Source of the DNA: Methanocaldococcus infernus ME
GTDB lineage: Archaea; AGJL01; Methanococci; Methanococcales; Methanocaldococcaceae
Direction of reading: 5' to 3'
NCBI RefSeq assembly: GCF_000092305.1
Contig: NC_014122.1
Span: 682,001 to 746,000 of the forward strand
DNA length: 64,000 bases
Position 1 is the stretch's first letter. Each line of letters opens with the position of its first letter. The notes under the pieces are model-generated. The model was not told the origin of the DNA. It searched no databases and worked only from the letters and a program-made list of their open reading frames with translations. Positions 7,861-15,273 of the stretch are shown here, one piece after another. The position numbers and the translations under genes were made by a program.

Positions 7861-8565
7861 TTAGCAGAGCTCTTTTAATTCTCTAACTAAATTCCTGTCA
7901 ATTCTTCCCTTATTTCTATCTCCTCCCTTACAAGCAGCTCCTCTTACTCCAACTATATCAGTTCCTATCTCTTTTAATATAGGGATGTGGTCCTTCTTTA
8001 TAGTGCCTGCTAAGGCACACTTTAAGCCATAATCATGAACTTCAGAAACAAACTCTTCCAAAATCTCTTTACTTAAAAAGTCAAATAATGTTTTCCCATC
8101 CTTTATAGCTGTGTCTAACATAGCTACATCTGCTCCAGAGTCTCTGGCTATCTTTGGGATGACTAAAGGATCAACAGCTCCAACTCTGTAGGCATCTGCA
8201 TAACCAGCAGCTACAACTATCTTGTTATCATCAAAATCTTTAACAGCTTTAACCACACTCTTCATTAGCTCAACAGCTTGATTGTAATTTTTAACTCCAT
8301 AGAGTCCAACCTTTATATAGTCAGCCCCACTCATCCCAGCCCCTAAGGCTGCTAAGGAAACAGTTCCTGGCTTGTAAGGAACATCTCCAACAGTAGCACT
8401 AACCAATAGAGATTTAGGGGTTATCTTTCTAACCTCCCTAATAACCCAGGGAAAGTTTGCTCCTAAAGAGCCTTCTTTAGGATTTTTCACATCTATTATA
8501 TCAGCTCCTCCCTCTATAGCTTCTTTAGCCTCTTCTACATCAATTGGGCTAACTAAGAGTAGCAT
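7861..8565 (-). CDS. mfnB: (5-formylfuran-3-yl)methyl phosphate synthase MfnB
   Basis: A 234-residue TIM-barrel protein. MfnB condenses two glyceraldehyde 3-phosphates to make the furan precursor of methanofuran, the first C1 carrier of methanogenesis. The Schiff-base lysine is expected at K27 in [18 protein letters not shown], and further active-site residues lie in IKVGLYG and [10 protein letters not shown]. The C-terminal phosphate-binding segment is [18 protein letters not shown]. Length and motifs agree with the M. jannaschii enzyme. A TTTATAAAC-type box on the minus strand near 8612-8620 could be its promoter. tRNA-Arg and purP follow on the same strand. Confidence 0.93.
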   Translation of the reverse strand: MLLLVSPIDVEEAKEAIEGGADIIDVKNPKEGSLGANFPWVIREVRKITPKSLLVSATVGDVPYKPGTVSLAALGAGMSGADYIKVGLYGVKNYNQAVELMKSVVKAVKDFDDNKIVVAAGYADAYRVGAVDPLVIPKIARDSGADVAMLDTAIKDGKTLFDFLSKEILEEFVSEVHDYGLKCALAGTIKKDHIPILKEIGTDIVGVRGAACKGGDRNKGRIDRNLVRELKELC

Positions 8566-8713
8566 AAGAGAATCACCACAAATTTTATAAGAGAAGATAT
8601 TTAAGCCTAAGTTTATAAATTTTAGCTAGGACTATTTTATTAAAAATATCAATATCTTTTATTTTTTATTTTGATAGTTCATATTTTGTGAAAATTTGTT
8701 CAAAATAGTAAAA

Positions 8714-8723
8714 GTTATATACT
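8714..8723 (+). promoter_or_regulatory. TATA box for the secreted phosphoesterase gene
   Basis: GTTATATACT lies in the 203-base gap between mfnB and the next gene, 46 bases before its ATG. A start of transcription near 8745 would leave a short leader carrying GGAGGTGA at 8757-8764, an unusually strong ribosome-binding site. Confidence 0.5.
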
Positions 8724-8768
8724 TAATTTGGTTAAGAATAAGTTCAGAATAAAATTGGAGGTGAATTT

Positions 8769-11303
8769 ATGCATATTAAATATTTAATATACATAATATT
8801 TTCAATTATTCTCCTTTCTCCAGCTTTTGCTGAAGAAAATTCCATATTTTTCGTTCATATGGCAGATATTCACTTATGTAATGATAGTGAAGTAAATAAG
8901 ATATTTGGAGGATCAATTCCACCAGTAACTACAATGAAGAGTATGGTAAAAGAGATTCTTGCTTTTCATCCTGATACTGTAGTTCAAACTGGAGACATTG
9001 TAGCATTAGCTGATAGATACGATTTAGATACTGATCAGAGATGGTATGAGTTGGTTAATAAAACTGTAGTAGCACCAATAAAAAATGCAGGAATTCCATT
9101 TATATTTGCCCCAGGAAATCATGACCCAGCAGCATATAAGTTAAATGTAAATAAGTCTGATTGGAGATATTATAACGGACTATTATTAAAATACGTAGAT
9201 TGGGGACTTGGAGCAAATAATACTGATCATCATACATATTACTCATATACAATTGGAAACTATCACTTTGTAGTTATTGATCCTTATGAAACTCCTGAAA
9301 GTGGTTACAGAGCTGTTATGCTACCAAAGGATCAAGTAAATTGGCTAAAGTCAGATTTAGAAAATAACTCTAATAAGTTTATAATCATTTGTTATCACCA
9401 ACCATTAGGATCATGGTATAATGATAGCATAAATGAATTTTTAGGAATAATATCTAAATACAAAGGTCATATAATCCTACTTGCAGGACATACTCATGAT
9501 GTCAGAACTTTGTATTGGAATGGAATTCCAGAGTATCAGGATGGAGCTGCTTGCGGAGATTGGTGGCAGACTGGAAAAACCCCAGATGGAAAACCTATGG
9601 GTTATGCAATATACTACATTAAAAAATTGGATAACGGAAGTTACTGCATATATAGATTTTATAAAGGATTTAATTTATCTGAACAAATTAATTTAGTTTC
9701 TCCAGAGGATGTTGTATTAAACGAATCTAAACCTTTAATATTGGACATATATACTGGAAATAAACAAATTGCCAGTGTAACTTACAAAACAGACAACGGC
9801 AAAGAAAGTTCTTTAAACTTTACATTAATTAATGCAACAAAAGTTTATTGGTACCATGTTAAAGGAATAATTAAACCTTCAACTTTTGACAATAAAAACC
9901 ACAATATTACAATAATAGTCCATTGCAAGGATGGAACTTCATTTAATAAAACAATAGTTTATAAATTTTCAAAGCACGTAATAATGCCTATAAAAGAAAT
10001 TATTGATGATACCAACTTCAAAAACTATTATGGAAGATTTGTTGTGATAAATGGAACCATAATTAATGTAGCTTACTCAGGAAACTTGTTACAGATTTCA
10101 GATGATACAGGAGAAATTGTTGTATGGGCAGGAGATTGTCACCATAAAGAGTTTAAAATTGGAGATGAAGTAATATTAAGAGGACAAATTACACAATTCA
10201 AAGGTACTAAAGAGTTAAAGTTAGTAAGAGATGAGGATGCAATTATTTATGGCTATAAAAATATTACCTCTAAAGTTATAAAAGTACCAAATATTCAAAC
10301 TCTCTATGATAATTTTACTCAGTTAGAAAATAAGTATGTAGAGGTTTCTGGAGTAGCTACTGCAGTGTTTGGTGATGAAGTAGTAATTCAAGATACTACA
10401 AGAGGGATACAGCTTTGGCTTGGAGAAATTAAACATCCTGAAGTCAAAATTGGAGATAAAATTGTAGTTAGAGGGTTATTATCTAAATACAAAAATATGC
10501 CAGAAATCGTAGTTGGTTTAGATAAAGACTTTATAATAAATGGTACTGGAAAGGTTCCTGAACCAAAGGTAATAACAATAAATGAGATCCCCGAAAATAT
10601 CGGTAATTTAGTAACAATCAAAAACTTAAAGGTTATTTCAGTAGATGATTATAAGATTATAGTTAGTGATGGTAAAAATACAACAGTTATTTACTGTAAA
10701 AAAGCTAACATTAATCCAAAAACCATTGTGAAAGTAGGAGACAAAATAGATGTTATAGGAATAGCTTATATTTATGAAAGTATATATGAAATTTGTCCAA
10801 GATTTACAAGTGATATCACTGTATTAGAAAACAATGAAGGAATTGTATATTTAAAAAGAGGGTGGAACGCTATATCTATTCCACATAATGGTAATGTATC
10901 TTATGAAGATCCTAATGCAGTAATAACTATAATAACATATTATAATAATACTTGGCATCAAGTTACTAAATTAAAAACATTATATGGATACTTTATTTAT
11001 TGTAACAAATCCACAATCATGCATATAATATTCGTTAATATTTCAAATCCAATAGCTCCACCAAAAAGACCTATAACCAAAGGATGGAACTTAGTAGGAG
11101 TTAATCCAGCAAAGAATGATGTAGATGGAGTCTTATTAAAATCATTTGTAATTCCAATTGAAGATATATGGGCTTATCTAATAGATATGGATGGAAACTG
11201 TTACGATAAATATAACTGTGATGATGTTAAGTTAAAGCCTTACGAGGCTTATTGGTTATACTCAAAAGGGTATGGAGAACTTTGTGGGAGATCTTTAAAT
11301 TAA
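8769..11303 (+). CDS. Secreted metallophosphoesterase with three OB-fold repeats
   Basis: 844 residues. Residues 1-21 form a Sec signal peptide ending SPAFA. A calcineurin-type phosphoesterase follows with all metal ligands: D33-x-H35, G75-D76, GNHD (116-119), H210 and GHTH (240-243). Three related OB-like repeats of about 85-90 residues follow, near 414-500, 507-600 and 601-690. Each has a vEVSGvat/iVVRG strand pair and an IQDTTRGIQLWLG-like strand, as in extracellular nuclease-associated OB domains. The C-terminal ~150 residues hold two GWNxxxIP/GWNLVGVN-type motifs, seen in archaeal surface proteins. Natural substrates are probably phosphomonoesters or nucleotides outside the cell. Many N-x-S/T sites allow N-glycosylation. 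The neighbour is an S-layer-type protein. C-ending codons are more common than in most neighbours. Confidence 0.85.
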   Translation: MHIKYLIYIIFSIILLSPAFAEENSIFFVHMADIHLCNDSEVNKIFGGSIPPVTTMKSMVKEILAFHPDTVVQTGDIVALADRYDLDTDQRWYELVNKTVVAPIKNAGIPFIFAPGNHDPAAYKLNVNKSDWRYYNGLLLKYVDWGLGANNTDHHTYYSYTIGNYHFVVIDPYETPESGYRAVMLPKDQVNWLKSDLENNSNKFIIICYHQPLGSWYNDSINEFLGIISKYKGHIILLAGHTHDVRTLYWNGIPEYQDGAACGDWWQTGKTPDGKPMGYAIYYIKKLDNGSYCIYRFYKGFNLSEQINLVSPEDVVLNESKPLILDIYTGNKQIASVTYKTDNGKESSLNFTLINATKVYWYHVKGIIKPSTFDNKNHNITIIVHCKDGTSFNKTIVYKFSKHVIMPIKEIIDDTNFKNYYGRFVVINGTIINVAYSGNLLQISDDTGEIVVWAGDCHHKEFKIGDEVILRGQITQFKGTKELKLVRDEDAIIYGYKNITSKVIKVPNIQTLYDNFTQLENKYVEVSGVATAVFGDEVVIQDTTRGIQLWLGEIKHPEVKIGDKIVVRGLLSKYKNMPEIVVGLDKDFIINGTGKVPEPKVITINEIPENIGNLVTIKNLKVISVDDYKIIVSDGKNTTVIYCKKANINPKTIVKVGDKIDVIGIAYIYESIYEICPRFTSDITVLENNEGIVYLKRGWNAISIPHNGNVSYEDPNAVITIITYYNNTWHQVTKLKTLYGYFIYCNKSTIMHIIFVNISNPIAPPKRPITKGWNLVGVNPAKNDVDGVLLKSFVIPIEDIWAYLIDMDGNCYDKYNCDDVKLKPYEAYWLYSKGYGELCGRSLN

Positions 11304-11312
11304 TCTTCTAAA

Positions 11313-11340
11313 TTTTTTATTCTTTATTTTTTATTAAATT
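11313..11340 (+). terminator. T-rich stretch after the phosphoesterase gene
   Basis: Three T runs separated by single A or C residues lie between the two surface-protein genes, the usual look of an archaeal intrinsic terminator without a hairpin. It may only attenuate, since the next gene has no well-spaced TATA box of its own downstream of it. Confidence 0.35.
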
Positions 11341-11366
11341 TAAATATATATTTTTGGTGATAAATA

Positions 11367-12728
11367 ATGAAAAAATATGTAGGAATTATACTATTATTAT
11401 TTATTTCAAGTGTGTTTGCCATAACTCCCCCATCATTACCAGCAGTATATTATGGAGAGATAGTTTCTATCACTCCAGTAAATGGATATTTAATAGCAAA
11501 AATAGACAACAAAGTTGTTGGTAACATTACAGTAAAAAATGGAAAATTTGGTAATTCAACATACAAAATGTTAATATATTCTCCATCTGATGTTGGTAAG
11601 ACTATTAAATTCTATCTTAATGGCTCTACACTTTTACATCCAACACTAAAATATATCCCAGGAGATGTTAGAGAATTAAAACTCTATTATAACATAAAAA
11701 CTATTAAGAAAAAGAACATAAATGTTTCAATTATTCCATTAAAAGAAATTCCTGTAAATATAACTATTCCTTTAGTTAATGTATCTTTAGATAAAGTATT
11801 AGAAAAAATTAACGAATCTGCTATCGAAAAAGTGATAAATGTTGTAAAAGTTGTTGATGTAGATGTTGAAAATATTTCTGAGTATATTAAGCCTGTAGCT
11901 GTAGCTTCAGAAGGGTTTAATATAACAAAGACTGATACAAATGTTAATGAAACAATAGTTAATAACAAAAAAATCGTCAAAGGAAAAATAACAATGAATG
12001 TTGTAAATACTTCAAAGAAAGGGTTCATAACCATAATAATTCCAATAGGAAACGTTGTTAGCCTAAATGTTACCGTAGATAATAAAGAGTTAAAAGAATT
12101 CAACGATCCAGAGGTTAATACTTCCTTAGGATGGTATGTCTATCAAGAGGGAATCTTAGAGATAACATTAGTTAAGGATCCTATCTTAGAAGTTGAATTT
12201 GTTAAGGAGATAAATATAACTAAAGAAGAAACCTATGAAAGAAGAAACACTTGGAAAACTTCTCCAGCTATAAGATATCATGATGTAGCCGAAGATGTTA
12301 AGTCATACATATTAAAAACATTTATTCAAGTCTCTAACGTTTATGCTGGAAATGATATAGACTTAAACTTCGCTAAAGAGTTAAAGAAAAATCCAGCCTT
12401 AACTACAAATGAAAAGATAACTAAAGACACTATCCTAATCGGAGGGCCTGTAGCTAATCCATTAACCAAGAAGTTAATGGATAAGTTCCCGATTAAAGTA
12501 ACTAATGAATATCCAGGAAAGAATAAGGGAGTTATTGAAATGATCAAGTTGAATGTTAAGATCTCCGATCATCTCTACAAAGAGGTTAAAGTTCTACTCT
12601 TAGCTGGTTCAGACAGATGGGGAACTAAAGCTGCCGTAGAGTACTTTAAAACCCTTGATAATATTCCAGAGGAACCAATCTTCGTAGAATGGAAAGACGG
12701 AAAGGCCGTTAGAATAGAGAAGCCTTAA
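11367..12728 (+). CDS. S-layer-type surface protein
   Basis: 453 residues with a Sec signal peptide ending SSVFA at residue 18. The C-terminal 150 residues match the Methanococcales S-layer outer domain: DTILIGGPVANPLTKKLM, then VLLLAGSDRWGTKAAVEYF and the FVEWKDGKAVRIEKP ending. Between them lie about 280 residues of beta-rich sequence with many N-x-S/T sites. It is shorter than the main S-layer protein (about 550 residues), so a minor surface protein or S-layer paralogue is the best reading. The middle has the repeat-like motif VxxVVKVVDVDVENISEYI. GGTGATAA precedes the ATG. It follows the secreted phosphoesterase by 63 bases and shares its codon use. Confidence 0.85.
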   Translation: MKKYVGIILLLFISSVFAITPPSLPAVYYGEIVSITPVNGYLIAKIDNKVVGNITVKNGKFGNSTYKMLIYSPSDVGKTIKFYLNGSTLLHPTLKYIPGDVRELKLYYNIKTIKKKNINVSIIPLKEIPVNITIPLVNVSLDKVLEKINESAIEKVINVVKVVDVDVENISEYIKPVAVASEGFNITKTDTNVNETIVNNKKIVKGKITMNVVNTSKKGFITIIIPIGNVVSLNVTVDNKELKEFNDPEVNTSLGWYVYQEGILEITLVKDPILEVEFVKEINITKEETYERRNTWKTSPAIRYHDVAEDVKSYILKTFIQVSNVYAGNDIDLNFAKELKKNPALTTNEKITKDTILIGGPVANPLTKKLMDKFPIKVTNEYPGKNKGVIEMIKLNVKISDHLYKEVKVLLLAGSDRWGTKAAVEYFKTLDNIPEEPIFVEWKDGKAVRIEKP

Positions 12729-12745
12729 GGCTTTTTTATTTTTTA
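12720..12745 (+). terminator. Hairpin plus T-run terminator overlapping a stop codon
   Basis: AAGCCTTAAGGCTT (12720-12733) is a perfect palindrome that can fold as a five-pair stem with a TTAA loop, immediately followed by TTTT and further T runs. The TAA stop codon of the S-layer-type gene is the loop itself. This resembles a bacterial intrinsic terminator and is unusual for an archaeon. Confidence 0.6.
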
Positions 12746-12913
12746 TTCTATTTTTTTATTAATAGTTTATTTTAATTTTTGTATAATAAAATTTTTAATA
12801 TAACAAAATAAAAAAGAACTTTTGAAACCAAGTGCTCTATTTTTAGTAAATTATTTATCTTTGTAAAAATAAATGGAAATTATAGTTATTTTTTATTCCA
12901 TATGGTGGAAGTT

Positions 12914-13606
12914 ATGAGGGTTATAGGAATAGTGGGATATAAAGATAGTGGAAAAACTTCTCTTATAGAAGAGATTATTAAAAACTCCAATAAAAAATTT
13001 GGAGTTATTAAGCATGTTCATGAAGAGATTGATATTAAAGACAAGGATAGCTATAGATTTAAAGAGGCTGGAGCTAAGATAGTGGCTTTAACCTCTGATA
13101 AAGAAGAAGTTATATTTGAAAACCCCAAAGGTTTGGAAGAAATTCTTTCATATTTCTATATGAAAGAGCTTGACTTTGTTTTAATAGAGGGATTCAAGAA
13201 GGAGCTTAATAAGTTAAATATTCCTAAAATAGTTCTCTTAAGGGATAGGGAAGAAGGAGAGCTAATAGATGATTATACAGCCTTAGTTATTGAGAATAAC
13301 TATAATATTGATGAAGTCTTAAAAGTTATTGAGGAGAAAGCCATTATTCCAACAATGAACTTAAACTGTAAGCACTGTGGCTACAATTGTAAGGGATTTG
13401 TTAAAGCTCTTATCAAAGGAGAGGCTAAATGGGATGACTGTGTCTTAGCCAAGGGAAGGGTTAAGTTAGTAGTAGATGATAAAATCATTCCATTATCCCC
13501 CTTTGTTGATGACATAGTTGGGAATACAATAATAGCTATGATAAAAACCTTAAAAGGAGTGAAGGATCCTAAAAAAATAAATATTTCAATTAATGTGAAG
13601 GGGTGA
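12914..13606 (+). CDS. mobB: MobB-like GTPase with a C-terminal iron-sulfur-type domain
   Basis: 230 residues. The N-terminal part is a P-loop protein of the MobB family (VIGIVGYKDSGKTSLIEEII, then KHVHEEIDIKDKDSYRFKEA and LIEGFKKE), which helps attach GMP to molybdopterin for tungsten/molybdenum enzymes such as formylmethanofuran dehydrogenase. The C-terminal part adds NCKHCGYNCKGFVKALIKGE with a further Cys, the CxxCxxxC-x16-C layout of a small 4Fe-4S domain. An ATG at 12902 is in frame, but GGTGG at 12904-12908 is the right distance from the ATG at 12914, so 12914 is chosen. cheW follows seven bases after the stop, a coupling without obvious functional meaning. Confidence 0.85.
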   Translation: MRVIGIVGYKDSGKTSLIEEIIKNSNKKFGVIKHVHEEIDIKDKDSYRFKEAGAKIVALTSDKEEVIFENPKGLEEILSYFYMKELDFVLIEGFKKELNKLNIPKIVLLRDREEGELIDDYTALVIENNYNIDEVLKVIEEKAIIPTMNLNCKHCGYNCKGFVKALIKGEAKWDDCVLAKGRVKLVVDDKIIPLSPFVDDIVGNTIIAMIKTLKGVKDPKKINISINVKG

Positions 13607-13613
13607 ATTTGTT

Positions 13614-14078
13614 ATGAGTAATGAAGATACTATGAAAATTGTAGTTTTTAAATTAGGAAAAAATGAGTATGGGTTGGAGGTTGAAGAAGTTAGAGAAGTG
13701 CTAAAATTAAAAAAATCTGATATAACTCCTTTACCAAATGCTCCAAGTTATGTGGTTGGAGTTACAAATATTAGAGGAGAGATAACCCCAATAATTGACT
13801 TAAAGGGAAAGCTTGGAATTTATAATGACTATGGTGAAGAGGAAGGAAAGAAGGATGAAATCTTAATTATGGTTGTTGAGATAGAAGGGCAAACCTTTGG
13901 AATTATTGTTGATGGGGTTAATGATGTTATGCAAATAACTAAAGATCAGATAACACCAATCTCAGCTATAAAAAGAGCTGCAGGAGGAGATTATATAGAA
14001 GGAATCATTAAAATAGATGACAGATTAATAATTTTACTTAATATATCAAGCTTATTAAACCTTGAAGAACAATATTAA
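13614..14078 (+). CDS. cheW: Chemotaxis coupling protein CheW
   Basis: A 154-residue single CheW domain that links chemoreceptors to the CheA kinase. Typical features are the opening IVVFKLGKNEYGLEVEEVRE, the hydrophobic core PLPNAPSYVVGVTNIRGEIT, PIIDLKGKLG and GIIVDGVNDVMQI. GGGGTGA sits just upstream of the ATG. It comes directly after mobB and 77 bases before cheB, and with cheB and cheA forms the only chemotaxis cluster in the window; a chemoreceptor lies at 46.5 kb. Confidence 0.95.
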   Translation: MSNEDTMKIVVFKLGKNEYGLEVEEVREVLKLKKSDITPLPNAPSYVVGVTNIRGEITPIIDLKGKLGIYNDYGEEEGKKDEILIMVVEIEGQTFGIIVDGVNDVMQITKDQITPISAIKRAAGGDYIEGIIKIDDRLIILLNISSLLNLEEQY

Positions 14079-14155
14079 AGATAAAATAAACTTTAAATAA
14101 TATAAGAGGTAATTTTAAAATTAAAATTTTAATTTAAAAGATAAGGAGGGGTAGA

Positions 14156-15265
14156 TTGGCTAACAAGAAAATTAGAGTTTTGGTAGTTGATGACTCTGCA
14201 TTTATGAGAAAGGTTTTATCTGATATCTTAAACTCTGATCCTGAAATAGAGGTTATTGGAACAGCTAAGGATGGAGTTGAGGCTGTAGAGCTTGTCCAGA
14301 AGCTCGAGCCTGATGTTGTAACAATGGATGTAGAAATGCCCAGAATGAATGGTATTGAAGCTGTTAAGAAAATAATGGAGATAAGACCAACTCCAATAGT
14401 AATGGTTTCTGCTTTAACAAGAGAAGGGTCAAGGGCTACATTTGAAGCCCTTGAAGCTGGAGCTGTTGATTTTGTTCCAAAGCCTTCAGGTAGTATCTCC
14501 CTTGACATTAGGAAGATAGGAGAAGAAATCATTAGAAAAGTTAAAGCTGCAGCCAGAGCTAAGGTTTTAGTTAGAAGGAGAATTTCAAGGCCAACTACAA
14601 CAACAGAAACTATAGCAAAGCCTGAGGAGAAGAGAGAGGTAGTTTCAGAGGTTGAGCCACTACCATATCCTGATGAAGTGCTAAAAAGGATGTGTGTCAT
14701 TATAGGTTCTTCAACAGGAGGGCCACCAGTAGTTACTGAGATTATTTCCAAGCTTCCTGGAAGAATGCCTCCTATCTTTGTGGTTCAGCACATGCCTCCA
14801 GGATTTACAAAGTTATTTGCTGAAAGAATAGATGCAGTATCCAAGTTGAAAGTTAAAGAGGCTGAGCATGGGGAGAGAGTAGAGGCTAACACAGTCTACA
14901 TAGCTCCAGGAGATTACCACATGCTAATTAAGAAAAGAGGAAGTAATGTTTATATCCACTTAGATAACCAAATGCCTAAGGTAAATGGTACAAGGCCAGC
15001 TGTTGATGTTACTGCTGAAACTGTAGCTGAGGTCTATGGTGGAAAAACTGTTGGAGTAATTTTAACTGGAATTGGTAAGGATGGAGCCTATGGATTTAAG
15101 AAAATTAAGGAGAAAGGAGGAAAAATAATAGCTCAAAGTAAAGAGACTTGTGTAGTCTTTGGAATGCCTAAGGCTGTTATAGAGTTGGGAATAGCTGACG
15201 CTATCCTACCCCCATCTGAGATTCCTAAGGCTATTGTGAAGTTCTGTAAAGAAATATTAGGATAA
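14156..15265 (+). CDS. cheB: Protein-glutamate methylesterase CheB
   Basis: 369 residues. The receiver domain (1-125) has the acidic pair VVDDSAF, phospho-acceptor D58 in TMDVEMPRMNG, and conserved T/K residues. A basic, Thr-rich linker (140-165) leads to the methylesterase domain with catalytic S186 (IIGSSTGGP), H212 (VVQHMPPGF) and D309 (GKDGAYG). It removes methyl groups or deamidates glutamines on chemoreceptors, resetting sensitivity when phosphorylated by CheA. Translation starts at TTG 14156, five bases after the strong site GGAGGGG; no ATG fits. cheA follows after eight bases. Confidence 0.95.
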   Translation: MANKKIRVLVVDDSAFMRKVLSDILNSDPEIEVIGTAKDGVEAVELVQKLEPDVVTMDVEMPRMNGIEAVKKIMEIRPTPIVMVSALTREGSRATFEALEAGAVDFVPKPSGSISLDIRKIGEEIIRKVKAAARAKVLVRRRISRPTTTTETIAKPEEKREVVSEVEPLPYPDEVLKRMCVIIGSSTGGPPVVTEIISKLPGRMPPIFVVQHMPPGFTKLFAERIDAVSKLKVKEAEHGERVEANTVYIAPGDYHMLIKKRGSNVYIHLDNQMPKVNGTRPAVDVTAETVAEVYGGKTVGVILTGIGKDGAYGFKKIKEKGGKIIAQSKETCVVFGMPKAVIELGIADAILPPSEIPKAIVKFCKEILG

Positions 15266-15273
15266 GGGGTAGT

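Noticed and set aside
8769-12728. Surface-protein pair as horizontally acquired because of codon use
   Set aside because: The same C-ending, CpG-tolerant usage occurs in thsA, a native highly expressed gene, so expression level explains it as well.
14134-14751. 205-codon frame on the minus strand opposite cheB
   Set aside because: It mirrors the conserved CheB receiver and linker; low-complexity Ser/Thr/Ile composition is typical of antisense frames here.
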